From the NCBI RefSeq assembly GCF_001512295.1, contig NZ_LNUP01000001.1, positions 53,651 to 117,650 on the forward strand: a DNA stretch of 64,000 nt, in the 5' to 3' direction. Positions 45,745 through 55,238 of the stretch are shown here, in pieces (the first letter of the stretch is position 1; each line of letters opens with the position of its first letter). The notes beneath the pieces are model-generated. The model had not been told where the DNA came from. It saw only the letters and a list, made by a program, of their open reading frames with translations, and did no database searches. The DNA is from Pseudomonas sp. EpS/L25 (lineage in GTDB: Bacteria > Pseudomonadota > Gammaproteobacteria > Pseudomonadales > Pseudomonadaceae). The translations under genes and the position numbers were made by a program.

Positions 45745-48147
45745 TCAGCGCTTGTCGGGCAGGGCGTAGGCGATCACGTAGTCGCCACGATCCGGCGACT
45801 GGCGGGCGCCACCGGCGCTGATCACCACGTACTGCTTGCCGGTCTTGGGCGAGACGTAGGTGATGGGCGTGCCCTGGCTGCCCACCGGTAGGCGCGCGCG
45901 CCAGATCTCGCGACCGGTGCCACTGTCGTAGGCGCGCAGGTAGTAGTCCTGGGTCCCGGCGAAGAACAGCAGGCCGGACTGGGTCGCCAGGGAACCACCC
46001 AGAGTGGGCATGCCGATGGGAATCGGCAGGTGCAGCTTGATGCCCAGGGGACCGGTGTCCTGCACGGTACCGACCGGCACCTGCCAGGCGACCTTGCGGG
46101 TCTTGAGGTCGATGGCGGTCATGGTGCCGTAGGGCGGCGCCTGGCAGGGAATGCCTAACGGCGAGAGGAAGCGATTGCGCAGCGAGCCGTAGGGGGTACC
46201 GGTCTGGGAGGCGGCGCCCATCTCGACGCCACCGGCCTTGTCGTTCTCCATCTGGGCGCGCGGGATCAGCCGCGTCCACAGACCCAGGCGCATGTCGTTG
46301 ACGAACAGGTAGCCGGTGGTGGGGTCGATGGAGTTGCTGCCCCAGTTCATGCCACCCAGGGAGCCCGGCCACTGCAGGGAGACGTCGGTGCTGGGCGCGG
46401 TGAACAGGCCGTCATAGCGCATCTTCTTGAACTGGATGCGGCAGATCAGCTGGTCATAGGGGGTGGCGCCCCACATGGCCGACTCGGTGAGGGTCTCGGT
46501 GCCGATCGACGGCATGCCGACGGATACCGGCTGGGTCGGGGCGTGACGTTCACCGTCGACCGCAGGGACCGGCGCCTTGACCGGCTGCTCGCGTACCTCG
46601 GCGATGGGCTGGCCGGTTTCGCGATTGAGCAGGAAGACCTGACCGGCCTTGGTGGTCTGGATCAGGCCCGGCAGGGTCCCGCCCTGCCCGTCCGGCACGT
46701 CGACCAGGGTCGGCTGGGACGGCAGGTCGTAGTCCCAGAGGTCATGGTGCACGGTCTGGTAGACCCAACGCTCCTGGCCGGTCTTGGCGTCCAGGGCGAC
46801 CACCGCCGAGCTGTACTTGTCGTCCTGCGGCGTCCGCTCGCCACCCCAGGCATCAGGGGTGGTATTACCGGTCGGCAGGTAGATCAGCCCGAGCTTGGCG
46901 TCATAGGCCATGGAGGTCCAGACGTTGGGCGTGGCGCGGGTGTAGTCGATGTTGGGGTCGAGCGGGGTATCCGGTTTCTCCTTGGCCAGGTCCCAGGCCC
47001 AGACCTTCTTGCCGGTGTGGACGTCGAAGGCGCGGATCACGCCGCTGGGCTCGTTGACCTCGATGTTGTCGGCCACCCGACCGCCGATGACGATCAGGTC
47101 ACCCGCCACCAGCGGCGCGGCGGTCAGGGTATAGAAGCCCGGTTTGACCTGGCCCATGCCGGCCTTGAGGTCGACCATGCCGTTGTCACCGAAATCGGCG
47201 CAGGGCTTGCCGGTGTCGGCGTCGAGGGCGAACAGCCGGGCGTCGATGGTGGTGGTGAGGATGCGACGCAGGCAGGCGGTCGCCGGCTGCGCGGGAGTGG
47301 CCGGCGCCTCGGCGCTGGCCTGGGCGGCAGGGGCATCCTCGTGGTAGCCGACTCCACGGCAGCGCTGCCAGTTGGGCGCGTTGGCCTTGGGATCGAAGGA
47401 CCAGCGCTTGGCGCCGGTGTCGGCGTCCACGGCGAACACCTGGTTGTGCGGACTGCACAGGTAGAGGGTGTCACCGACCTGCAGCGGGGTCTCCTGGTCT
47501 TCGGCGCCGAAGCCGTTGCTCTGGGGTACGTCGCCGGTGCGGAAGGTCCAGGCGACCTGCAGCTCGCCGACATTGGCCTTGGTGATCTGATCCAGGGCGG
47601 CGAAGCGGGTCCCAGCGGTGGTGTTGCCCCAACTCCGCCAGTCCTTCTGGGCGGTCTCGGGGGTCACCGGGGTGATGGCAGGCGTGGTGGTGGCAGCCAC
47701 CAGCGGCTGGGGCTTGAACATCCAGGCGAAACTCGTCGCGCAGGCCACCGCCAACAGGCCGGCCAGTACGTAGCCACCCTTGCCGGCCACGCCGCCACGG
47801 GCGCGCACCAGCGCCGGATAGGCCAAGGCCACCACGGCGCCGATCACGGCGAACATCATCAGGCGCGAGACCAACGGCCAGAACACCAGACCGACATCGG
47901 CCAGGGCCCAGATCAGGGTCGCCAGCAGGAACAGGGCGTAGAGCCAGGCACCCAGCGGCCGTCGGATGGCGATCAGGACGCCGGCCAGGGTCAGCAACAC
48001 GCCGCCCAGGGCAAAATACGGACTGCCGCCGAGGGTGGCGAGATAGACGCCCCCGCCCCCCAACGCCAGACCCAGGAGGGCGATCAGCACGCCCAGGGCG
48101 GATACCAGGAATTTGCAGGCGCCCAGGGCGCCGCCGTTGCCACTCAT
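45745..48147 (-). CDS. gcd: Membrane-bound PQQ-dependent glucose dehydrogenase
   Basis: Gcd oxidises glucose to gluconolactone in the periplasm and passes electrons to ubiquinone; it underlies acidification and phosphate solubilisation. The 800-residue protein has five N-terminal membrane segments (about 10-140) and a PQQ beta-propeller domain (about 160-800) with DWRSWGNTTAGTRFAALDQI, AWTFRTGDVPQSN and the C-terminal YVVISAGGARQSPDRGDYV. The start at 48147 is the first ATG giving the membrane domain. The gene lies between wapO and a core kinase gene, inside an otherwise contiguous LPS locus, with its own terminator. PQQ synthesis genes are not in the window. Confidence 0.94.
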   Translation of the reverse strand: MSGNGGALGACKFLVSALGVLIALLGLALGGGGVYLATLGGSPYFALGGVLLTLAGVLIAIRRPLGAWLYALFLLATLIWALADVGLVFWPLVSRLMMFAVIGAVVALAYPALVRARGGVAGKGGYVLAGLLAVACATSFAWMFKPQPLVAATTTPAITPVTPETAQKDWRSWGNTTAGTRFAALDQITKANVGELQVAWTFRTGDVPQSNGFGAEDQETPLQVGDTLYLCSPHNQVFAVDADTGAKRWSFDPKANAPNWQRCRGVGYHEDAPAAQASAEAPATPAQPATACLRRILTTTIDARLFALDADTGKPCADFGDNGMVDLKAGMGQVKPGFYTLTAAPLVAGDLIVIGGRVADNIEVNEPSGVIRAFDVHTGKKVWAWDLAKEKPDTPLDPNIDYTRATPNVWTSMAYDAKLGLIYLPTGNTTPDAWGGERTPQDDKYSSAVVALDAKTGQERWVYQTVHHDLWDYDLPSQPTLVDVPDGQGGTLPGLIQTTKAGQVFLLNRETGQPIAEVREQPVKAPVPAVDGERHAPTQPVSVGMPSIGTETLTESAMWGATPYDQLICRIQFKKMRYDGLFTAPSTDVSLQWPGSLGGMNWGSNSIDPTTGYLFVNDMRLGLWTRLIPRAQMENDKAGGVEMGAASQTGTPYGSLRNRFLSPLGIPCQAPPYGTMTAIDLKTRKVAWQVPVGTVQDTGPLGIKLHLPIPIGMPTLGGSLATQSGLLFFAGTQDYYLRAYDSGTGREIWRARLPVGSQGTPITYVSPKTGKQYVVISAGGARQSPDRGDYVIAYALPDKR

Positions 48148-48357
48148 CGTTGTCTCCTCAAATACGTGCACGCCAGAAGCCCGCCATTGGCGGGTTCGTC
48201 CAGGGATCTCGTTCTCGTTATGGAAGCCGGGCGTAACGCGCAGGTCGGTCGCCGTGGCAGGCCCCTCAGGCTGCGGCATTTTGCCACAAAGGTAGCCAGC
48301 TAATTAACTGAACAGTCCATTCCCGAGCGAAACGGGTCGATTATCGAACAGAGGCGT

Positions 48358-49779
48358 TCAGGCGGGAGGCAGGCGCTCGTCGAGCAGGCGATGCAGGGCG
48401 CTGCCAACCGGCCAGTTGCGCAGCAGGCGGGCGCGGTCGCGGGCATAGGCGCTAGCATAGGCTCGGTCGCTGTCATGGGCCTGCAGGGCGTCGAGATCGA
48501 TCACCAGCCAGCGGCCGTCGTGCCAGATCAGGTTGGTACCCTTGAAGTCGCCATGGCCGAGGCGTTCGCGGCGCAGGGCCTCGACCAGCGCCAGCAGGGC
48601 GTCCAGCTCGGCCGCGGGCGGCGCGGAATCGACATAGGGCGCGAAACGCTCCAGCAGGTTGGGGCCGGCGACATAGGGCGTGACCAGGTAGGCGCGGCCG
48701 CGCAGGCCGAGGAAGCGTCGCTCACGCACAGCCAGGGGCTCGGGGGTAGGAATGCCGAGGAACAGCAGCCGGTGCCCTTCGCGCCAGCTGTGCCAGGCCC
48801 GACTGGGGCGCCAGAAGCGCGTCAGCCAGTGGCCGAAGCCCTTGATGTTGTATCTCTTGAGCACCAGGTCGTGCCCCTGCCATTGCAGCCGCGCCACGGT
48901 GGCGGCGCCGCCGTCCTTGAAGGTCGGCAGGCCGGCCAGGGCGGCGTCGGGATCGGCGATCAGGCCCTCCAGCGCGGCCAGCCAGCGGCGACGAATGGCG
49001 ATCAGACCGAAGGCGCTGCGGGTGACGGCGAACAGGGTGCACTCGCGGCCGCTTTTCTTCAAATAATCCGCCAGCCGCCAGCGGCGGATCTCGGCGGTGC
49101 GCGCCAGCAGGGCGTCGAGGCGCAGGGCGTGCTCGGCGTTGACCAGCAGGTAGTGGATCAGCAGTTCTTCCAGCTGGCCATCCAGTATTGCCGGCAACTG
49201 GGCGAAGAACACCGCCAGGTTCTCCTGTACCCGTGCCTGGGACAGCGGCTCGCCGACGGTCTCGGTCTGGATGTCCGCGGCATCGATCACCAGGACGGTC
49301 CCGTCCTTGACCAGCAGATTGTCCAGGTGCAGGTCAGCCTGCCAGAGGCCCTGGGCGTGCAGCCGCGCCAGGGTGGCGAGGGCGGCGCCAAGCAATTCGT
49401 TCTGCGCCGGCGACAAGGGGGGCTCGGCGGCGAGCTGCTGCCAGAGCTGGTCGACGCTGGGCGCCGCCTCGATGAAGTCGAACAACAACCAGGCGCCCTG
49501 CCCGCTCGCCTCACCACTGTCCAGCAGCTCCGGTGTAGGCGCCTTGGCGGCCGCCAGCAGGCGACAACCTTCCCGCTCCCGGGCGTATTGCCGGGCGGCG
49601 CGGTCACCCACCAGCAGCTTGGCCAGCACCCGCCGCCCCTGCCACAGCGCCTCGCCGACATAGCGCTGCCCAGGCAGCACCCTGAGCAGCGAACGCAATT
49701 CCAGCTCGCCACTGGGCAATTCGATCCGCAGGGGCAGGGTCGGCGCGCGGCCGGCCCTGGCCAGTTGCTCCAGGGTCAT
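48358..49779 (-). CDS. Tandem-kinase-domain LPS core protein (PA5006-like)
   Basis: A 473-residue protein with two protein-kinase-like domains. The first (about 30-230) has LAKLLVGD, catalytic loop WQADLHLDNLL (147-157) and VIDAAD; the second (about 285-465) has LVLKRY, loop HGDFKGTN (409-416) and VIDLDAL. Both keep the Asp and Asn of the loop, so both may be active. It matches PA5006 in order and layout. The substrate is unknown, presumably an inner-core heptose or a related group. The ATG overlaps the wapQ end by four bases. Confidence 0.85.
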   Translation of the reverse strand: MTLEQLARAGRAPTLPLRIELPSGELELRSLLRVLPGQRYVGEALWQGRRVLAKLLVGDRAARQYAREREGCRLLAAAKAPTPELLDSGEASGQGAWLLFDFIEAAPSVDQLWQQLAAEPPLSPAQNELLGAALATLARLHAQGLWQADLHLDNLLVKDGTVLVIDAADIQTETVGEPLSQARVQENLAVFFAQLPAILDGQLEELLIHYLLVNAEHALRLDALLARTAEIRRWRLADYLKKSGRECTLFAVTRSAFGLIAIRRRWLAALEGLIADPDAALAGLPTFKDGGAATVARLQWQGHDLVLKRYNIKGFGHWLTRFWRPSRAWHSWREGHRLLFLGIPTPEPLAVRERRFLGLRGRAYLVTPYVAGPNLLERFAPYVDSAPPAAELDALLALVEALRRERLGHGDFKGTNLIWHDGRWLVIDLDALQAHDSDRAYASAYARDRARLLRNWPVGSALHRLLDERLPPA

Positions 49780-50531
49780 GCCTTGCGCTCCTTGTGGCGG
49801 CGCCGCCCGGCCAGACGCCGACTCCAGTCCCGCACGGCGGCGCTGTCCAGCGGCTGGTCCAGATAGCTTGCCAGCAGGCGGCCGATGTCCTGCTCGCTCC
49901 ATTGCGGCGCACGGCGCAGCAGGGGTTCGAGATCACGCAGACGATCGCGCCGGCCGAACAGCAGCGGCCGGGTCTTCTCCAGATCGATCAGCCGCGCGAC
50001 CAGACCTTCGCCCTGGCGCTGCAGAAACAGGTGCTTGGGATAGAAGCAGCCATGCACCTGGCCGGCGGCGTGCAGCTGGCGAGCCAGCTCACCGACGGCG
50101 ACCAGTACCGCCTGGCGCTCGTCCGGCGCCAGGTGCACCCAGACGCGCAGCCAGCTGTCGAGATCGCGCCAGTCGTCCAAGGCGCGGGTCAGCAGGATGG
50201 CGCGCCAGCCCTGGTCGTCACGGCGTTCGCCGTAATAGGCCAGTTCCAGCGCCGGGATGCCGCGCTCCGCGTAGCGGCGGATGTTGCGACTCTCGCGGGC
50301 GAAGGTGGGCTCGCCCAGCGGACGGGCCAGGGTACGGGTCAGGTAGTCGCGCTGGCGCTTGAGGTAGTAGCCATGGCCGGCCACGTCCAGGCGGAACACC
50401 TGGCTGAAGCCGCCACGCCCCTGGTTGGGTTCATCCACCGCCGTCAGGTCCAGCGCCCACAGCGCCTCGAAGCTGTCCAGACCCCGGCCCGCCAGCACGG
50501 CCCTGTCCTCGGCTGCCCACCAGTCGTTCAT
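49776..50531 (-). CDS. wapQ: LPS core heptose kinase-like protein WapQ
   Basis: A 251-residue kinase-fold protein matching WapQ (PA5007): N-lobe FSQVFRLDVAGHGYYLKRQR with Lys58, and C-lobe catalytic loop HGCFYPKHLF (160-169), then LIDLEKTRP (182-190). Cys162 stands where active kinases have Asp, so catalysis by the standard mechanism is doubtful; this may be normal for the family. It is coupled by four-base overlaps to wapP upstream and the tandem kinase downstream. Confidence 0.85.
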   Translation of the reverse strand: MNDWWAAEDRAVLAGRGLDSFEALWALDLTAVDEPNQGRGGFSQVFRLDVAGHGYYLKRQRDYLTRTLARPLGEPTFARESRNIRRYAERGIPALELAYYGERRDDQGWRAILLTRALDDWRDLDSWLRVWVHLAPDERQAVLVAVGELARQLHAAGQVHGCFYPKHLFLQRQGEGLVARLIDLEKTRPLLFGRRDRLRDLEPLLRRAPQWSEQDIGRLLASYLDQPLDSAAVRDWSRRLAGRRRHKERKA

Positions 50532-51259
50532 TCCCGCCCCTTGAAGTAGTCCAGCACCTCGCGGATGCGCCCCTTGTCGTTGTCACTGAGGCGTTCACGA
50601 CCGCGATACTGCAGATAGAACCTCAGGCGCTGGGTGCGCGACAGCTGGTACTTGGCCACCTTGTCCAGGCAGGCCAGGTCCTTGACGATGCGCCAGCGCA
50701 GCCAATGACCGACCCAGAAGGCGCCGGCTGGGCAATCGATGAAATAGAGCACGCCCTGGCCATCCACCAGCAGGTTGCGCCACTTCAGATCGTTGTGGAC
50801 GAAATGGTGGTCGTGCAGGGTGCGGGTCGCCGCCGCCAACTGCCGGCTGACGTTGTCCACCCAGACCCGGTCGCGCAGCCGCGGATCTTCGCGCCTGGCC
50901 AGTTCGGCGAGGTCCAGGGTGTCGGGAATCTCGCGGGTGATCATGGCGCCACGGGTGAAGCCCCGGGGCGAGCGCTCCATCCCCCAGGCCACCACCGGCG
51001 CGGTGGCGATGCCCCACTTGGCGAAACGCTTGAGGTTCTGCCATTCGGCCTTGACCCGCGGCCGCCCGACATAGCGCCGCAGCCCCTTGCCGGCGCCGTG
51101 GTAGCGCTTGACGTAGTAGCGGATGCCGTCGCGCTCGACGCGGATCACCTCCGACAGCGGGTCGCTGGTCAGGCGTTCGCCGCTGAGGGCGAACACCGCT
51201 TCGAGCGTCGCGAACTCGGGCAGGTGGGCGACGCTGGAATCGAGGCGCCAGTCAGCCAT
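50528..51259 (-). CDS. wapP: LPS core heptose kinase WapP
   Basis: A 243-residue kinase-fold protein matching WapP (PA5008), proposed to phosphorylate core heptose. N-lobe RYYVKRYHGAGKG with Lys51, catalytic loop HNDLKWRNLL (155-164) with Asp157, and metal-binding FIDCPAG (173-179). The gene overlaps waaP by one base (TGATG type) and wapQ by four, so the three kinases are co-translated. Confidence 0.88.
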   Translation of the reverse strand: MADWRLDSSVAHLPEFATLEAVFALSGERLTSDPLSEVIRVERDGIRYYVKRYHGAGKGLRRYVGRPRVKAEWQNLKRFAKWGIATAPVVAWGMERSPRGFTRGAMITREIPDTLDLAELARREDPRLRDRVWVDNVSRQLAAATRTLHDHHFVHNDLKWRNLLVDGQGVLYFIDCPAGAFWVGHWLRWRIVKDLACLDKVAKYQLSRTQRLRFYLQYRGRERLSDNDKGRIREVLDYFKGRE

Positions 51260-52065
51260 CAGAGCCGGTCTCCATAGCGCTCCTTGCGCTCCAGCAAGGC
51301 GGCGGCCTTGCGCTCCAGGCGCGCCAGCAGCGGCGCCTCGTCACGCAGGATCGCGCGCAGCGGCCGCTGGAAGTAGCCGCGCAGGAAGCGCAGGAAGTCG
51401 CGCCGCGTCAGGCCGATGCCCAGGGCGGAGAAATACAGCCCGGCCAGGTCCTTGTCGCGCCAGCGCCGGGGCACTTGGGTGCGGCACTGGGCACGGTGCA
51501 GGTCGATCAGCCAGAGCCGCAGATTGGCCACGGTCACCGGCTGGGCGGTGTCAAGCAGGAAATGGCAGATGTAGCAGTCGCGATGGTTGACCCCGGCCCG
51601 GTGCATGGCGCCGGTCATGCGCGCCACCTCGGCGATCAGCGCCCGCTTGAGCGCCGGCTCCGGTGGTTGGCGGACCCAGTCGAGACTGAAGTCTTCGAGG
51701 CTGACGGTGGGTGCCAGCTCCTCGGTGATGATGAAGGAATGCTGGGTCGCCGGATTGGCGCCGCGTTCGCCGAAGGCCACGGCGGTCATGGTCGGCACGC
51801 CGACTTGGTGCAGCCGCTCGATGGCCTGCCATTCCTGGCGCGCGCCCAGTACCGGCTGCTTGGCCTGCAGCAGGTTCTTGGCGATCTCGCCCCACCCGAT
51901 GCCACGGTGGATCTTGACGAAATAACCCCGGCCGGCCACCTCGGTGCGCAGGGTGCGGCGCCCGTCCAGTTCGCGATAGACCTGGCCCTGCAGGGCTTCC
52001 ACGGCGACGAAGGGGTCCTGACCGGCCCAGAGGCTGGCGAAGGGCTCGCGCAACTCCAGGGTCAT
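51259..52065 (-). CDS. waaP: LPS core heptose I kinase WaaP
   Basis: WaaP phosphorylates heptose I of the inner core and is essential in P. aeruginosa. The 268-residue protein shows GYFVKIHRGIGWGEIAKNLL with Lys51, the catalytic loop HRDCYICHFL (161-170, Asp163) and LIDLHRAQ (186-193), all characteristic of WaaP. It overlaps waaG by four bases. Phosphates on heptose bind divalent cations and stabilise the outer membrane, so loss should sensitise cells to detergents and novobiocin. Confidence 0.94.
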   Translation of the reverse strand: MTLELREPFASLWAGQDPFVAVEALQGQVYRELDGRRTLRTEVAGRGYFVKIHRGIGWGEIAKNLLQAKQPVLGARQEWQAIERLHQVGVPTMTAVAFGERGANPATQHSFIITEELAPTVSLEDFSLDWVRQPPEPALKRALIAEVARMTGAMHRAGVNHRDCYICHFLLDTAQPVTVANLRLWLIDLHRAQCRTQVPRRWRDKDLAGLYFSALGIGLTRRDFLRFLRGYFQRPLRAILRDEAPLLARLERKAAALLERKERYGDRL

Positions 52066-53180
52066 GCCACCCCCAGGATGACGTCGGCGGCACGCTCGGG
52101 CAGCGAATAGAGATCGGCGCTGTCGGCGAAGGCCAGGCCATTACGGCCCTGCACCGCGCGGCGCTCGGGATCGGCCAGCAACTCGGCCAGCATCCGATCC
52201 AGGGTCTCCTGGGCGAAGGGCGACGGCACCACCGCGCCAGCGCGCGCCTCGTCGATGTAGTGGGCATAGCCGCAGACGTCGGTGACCAGCACCGGCAGCC
52301 CGGCGACCAGCGCCTCCAGCAGCACGGTGCCGGTGTTCTCGTTGTAGGCCGGGTGGATCAGCAGGTCGGCGCCGAGCAGGAAGCGCGGAATGTCGCTACG
52401 TCCCTTGAGAATCCGCACCCGGTCGCTCACGCCCAGAGCCTTGGCTTGCAGGATGAACGGCTTGGGATCGTCCTGGCCGATGGCGAACAGCCGGGTGCGG
52501 CGACGCAGGTCCTTGGGCAGGGAGGCCAGGGCGCGCAGGCTGCGATCCAGGCCCTTGGTCTTGAAGCCGGAGCCGATCTGTACCAGCAGCAGCTCACCCT
52601 CCTCCAGCCCGAATTCGCGCCGGAAGTCGGCGCGGATCTCGGCGGCATTGGCCGGCGCGCGGCGGTCGGCGGCGATGCCCGGCGGCAAGAGGTGGAAACG
52701 CGGCGCCGGCGTGCCGTAGTGCTTGACGAACAGTGGCTGCTGCACCTCGGAGATCATCAGGATCTCGGTGCGCGACTCGGGGGCGAACACCGCGCGCTCG
52801 TAGTCGGCGAAATGGCGATAGCGGCCCCACTGGCGATACAGCGGATTGCGCAGGGTCTGGGCCTTGTCCTCGAAGCAGGGATCGGCGGCGTAGTAGACGT
52901 CCAGCCCCGGCATCTTGTTGAAGCCGATCACCCGGTCCACCGGATCACGGGCCAGGTCCGCCTGCAGCCAGGCGTGGAATTTCTCGTTGCGCCGGTGATT
53001 GAACAGGGCGCTGACCTTGGCCACCCGTACATCGAAGCCTTCCGGCACCGGACCTTCCCAGATCAGGGTATAGACGCGGACGGCGTGGCCGCGGCGCTGG
53101 CACTCCTGGGCGATGCGCAGGAAGTCCCGCTGCAGGCCGCCAAAGGGAAAATACTTGTAGAGCACGAAAGCCAGGGTCAT
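52062..53180 (-). CDS. waaG: LPS core glycosyltransferase I WaaG
   Basis: WaaG adds the first outer-core hexose to heptose II. In P. aeruginosa this is the galactosamine-linked branch; the donor here is not determined. The 372-residue GT-B (GT4) protein has the N-terminal FVLYKYFPFGGLQRDFLRIA, LLVQIGSGFKTKGLDRSL, and the donor-binding HPAYNENTGTVLLEALVAGLPV with the E-x7-E pattern. It overlaps waaC by four bases and waaP by four. Confidence 0.92.
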   Translation of the reverse strand: MTLAFVLYKYFPFGGLQRDFLRIAQECQRRGHAVRVYTLIWEGPVPEGFDVRVAKVSALFNHRRNEKFHAWLQADLARDPVDRVIGFNKMPGLDVYYAADPCFEDKAQTLRNPLYRQWGRYRHFADYERAVFAPESRTEILMISEVQQPLFVKHYGTPAPRFHLLPPGIAADRRAPANAAEIRADFRREFGLEEGELLLVQIGSGFKTKGLDRSLRALASLPKDLRRRTRLFAIGQDDPKPFILQAKALGVSDRVRILKGRSDIPRFLLGADLLIHPAYNENTGTVLLEALVAGLPVLVTDVCGYAHYIDEARAGAVVPSPFAQETLDRMLAELLADPERRAVQGRNGLAFADSADLYSLPERAADVILGVA

Positions 53181-54184
53181 GCGGGGAGGTCTTCCAACAG
53201 CAGGGTTTCCAGTTCCAGCTCGACCCGCTCCGGGGTCAGGGCGGCCAGACTCGCGGCGGGCTGGTCACGCGGCTCGTCGGTACCCTCCAGGCCCACGGCG
53301 CTCAGGTGCACCTGGGAGCGGCCATAGGCGCCGACCTTCTTCGGGCTGGTCGGGCCGTAGAGGGAGACGGTGGGTACATCCAGGGCCGCGGCCAGATGAC
53401 CGAGGCCGGTGTCCACCGCCACGCAGGCGCGGGCACCGGCCAGCACCTTGGCCACCCCGGCCAGGTTCAGGCGTGGCAAGACCTGGACGCCGTCCAGGCC
53501 GTCGGCGATGCGTTCGGCACGGGCGTGCTCCGCCTCGTTGCCCCACAGCAGGCGCACCGGCCAGTCCAACTGGCTCATGCGCTCGGCCAGCTCGCGCCAG
53601 TGCGCCTCGGGCCAGTGCTTGCTGACCCAGGTGGTGCCGTGCAAGAAGACCACGTAGGGCGTCTCGTTGGGACCGGCCAGGCGCTGCCGATCCAGGCCGT
53701 AGTCCCCTACGCCGGTCGGCAGCGGATAATCCAGGGCCTGGGCGAACAGCTGGCGTAGGCGCTCCAGGGCATGCTGCCCCTTGGCCACGTGGTAGCGCTC
53801 GTCGTAGAAACGACTGGCCAGCGGCTCGCGGGCCGAGTTGCGGTCGAGACCGGCCACCGGCGCGTCCACGTAGCGGGTCAACCAGGCGCTCTTGAGCAGA
53901 CCCTGGGCATCGATCACCCGGTCGTAGCGCTGCTCGCGCACGCGCTCCTTGAATTCGCCCCACTCGCCACTGGCCCAGGCGGAAAAAGGCTGCTTGCGCC
54001 AGCGGCGCAGCGCCACCGGGATCACCTGCCCCACGGCCGGGTGCCAGGCGGGGATCTCGGCGAAGCCCTCTTCCACGACCCAGTCGAAGCAGACGCCCGG
54101 GATGGCCCGGGCCGCATCGGTCAGCGCCGGCAGGGTATGGATGACGTCGCCCAGGGACGAGGTCTTGACCACTAGCACGCGCAT
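53177..54184 (-). CDS. waaC: ADP-heptose:LPS heptosyltransferase I WaaC
   Basis: WaaC adds the first heptose to Kdo2-lipid A on the cytoplasmic face of the inner membrane. The 335-residue GT9 protein starts MRVLVVKTSSLGDVIHTLPA and carries FLHGTTWVSKHWPEAHW and the ADP-heptose site AVDTGLGHLAAALDVPTVSL followed by YGPTSPKKVGAYG. It follows waaF directly (stop and start abut) and overlaps waaG. Confidence 0.95.
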   Translation of the reverse strand: MRVLVVKTSSLGDVIHTLPALTDAARAIPGVCFDWVVEEGFAEIPAWHPAVGQVIPVALRRWRKQPFSAWASGEWGEFKERVREQRYDRVIDAQGLLKSAWLTRYVDAPVAGLDRNSAREPLASRFYDERYHVAKGQHALERLRQLFAQALDYPLPTGVGDYGLDRQRLAGPNETPYVVFLHGTTWVSKHWPEAHWRELAERMSQLDWPVRLLWGNEAEHARAERIADGLDGVQVLPRLNLAGVAKVLAGARACVAVDTGLGHLAAALDVPTVSLYGPTSPKKVGAYGRSQVHLSAVGLEGTDEPRDQPAASLAALTPERVELELETLLLEDLPA

Positions 54185-55219
54185 CTAGCCCACCTCGACC
54201 GGATCGGCGACCAGGCGGCCGAGGGCCTCCTGCACCTGGCTCGGCTGCAGCAGGCGCAGGCAGTCGTAGTGACCGAAGCGGCAGGTGCGGTCGAAGCAGG
54301 GACTGCACTCCAGCCCCAGCCGTACCACCTCCACCTGGCTCGCCAGCGGCGGCGTGAAGCCGGGCGAGGTGGAGCCGTAGACCGCCACCAGCGGCCGATC
54401 CAGGGCGGCGGCCACGTGCATCAGCCCGGAGTCGTTGCTGATCACTGCGCTCGCGCAGGAAAGCAGGTCGATGGCTTCGGCCAGGGAGGTCCGCCCGGCG
54501 AGGTTGTAGACATCGTCATCCAGGCCAGGGGTGACCCATTCGCGGATTTCCTCTCCCCCCGGGGCGTCCTTCTGCGAGCCGAACAGCCAGACCTGCCAGC
54601 CCTGGCGCAGCCGGGCATCGGCCACCTTGGCGTAGTGTCCGGCCGGCCAGCGCTTGGCCTCGCCGAACTCGGCGCCCGGGCAGAGCGCCAGCACCGGGCG
54701 GTCCAGGGTGAGTCCGAAGCGCTCCAGGGCGGCCTCGCGACTGGCCGGGTCGATGGCCAGCCGCGGCTCGGGATAGGGTTTGGGCAGTTCGGCGCCCGGT
54801 GCATAGGCCAGGGCCATGAAGCGCTCGATCATCAGCGGGTAGCGCGCCTTGTCCAAGGTACGGATGTCGTTGAGCAGGCCGAATCTCAGCTCGCCGCGCC
54901 AGCCGGTGCGCTTGGGAATGCCGGCGAAATAGGGCACCAGCGCCGATTTCAGCGAATTGGGCAGGAGGATCGCCTGATCGTAGCGACCGCGCAGCCGCTG
55001 GCCGATGCGCCGGCGCGTGGCCAGCTCCAGAGCGCCATGGCCGAGCGGGAAGCTCAGGGCCTCGCGCACCTCGGGCATGCGCTCGAGTAGCGGGCGACTC
55101 CACTCGGGGGCGAGTACGTCGATCTGGCAGTCGGGATGCTGGCGCTTGAGGCAGACGAAGAGGGTCTGCGCCATCACCATGTCGCCGACCCAACTGGGTC
55201 CGATGATCAGAATATTCAT
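54185..55219 (-). CDS. waaF: ADP-heptose:LPS heptosyltransferase II WaaF
   Basis: WaaF adds the second heptose of the inner core. The 344-residue GT9 protein starts MNILIIGPSWVGDMVMAQTL and has LCPGAEFGEAKRWPAGHYA and ISNDSGLMHVAAALDRPLVA followed by YGSTSPGFTPP. It is the first gene of the inner-core operon here. Immediately upstream, where P. aeruginosa has ilvE, there is only a 113-base gap containing a 22-codon ORF. Confidence 0.95.
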   Translation of the reverse strand: MNILIIGPSWVGDMVMAQTLFVCLKRQHPDCQIDVLAPEWSRPLLERMPEVREALSFPLGHGALELATRRRIGQRLRGRYDQAILLPNSLKSALVPYFAGIPKRTGWRGELRFGLLNDIRTLDKARYPLMIERFMALAYAPGAELPKPYPEPRLAIDPASREAALERFGLTLDRPVLALCPGAEFGEAKRWPAGHYAKVADARLRQGWQVWLFGSQKDAPGGEEIREWVTPGLDDDVYNLAGRTSLAEAIDLLSCASAVISNDSGLMHVAAALDRPLVAVYGSTSPGFTPPLASQVEVVRLGLECSPCFDRTCRFGHYDCLRLLQPSQVQEALGRLVADPVEVG

Positions 55220-55238
55220 GCTGGAAGGCGATCGGCAC

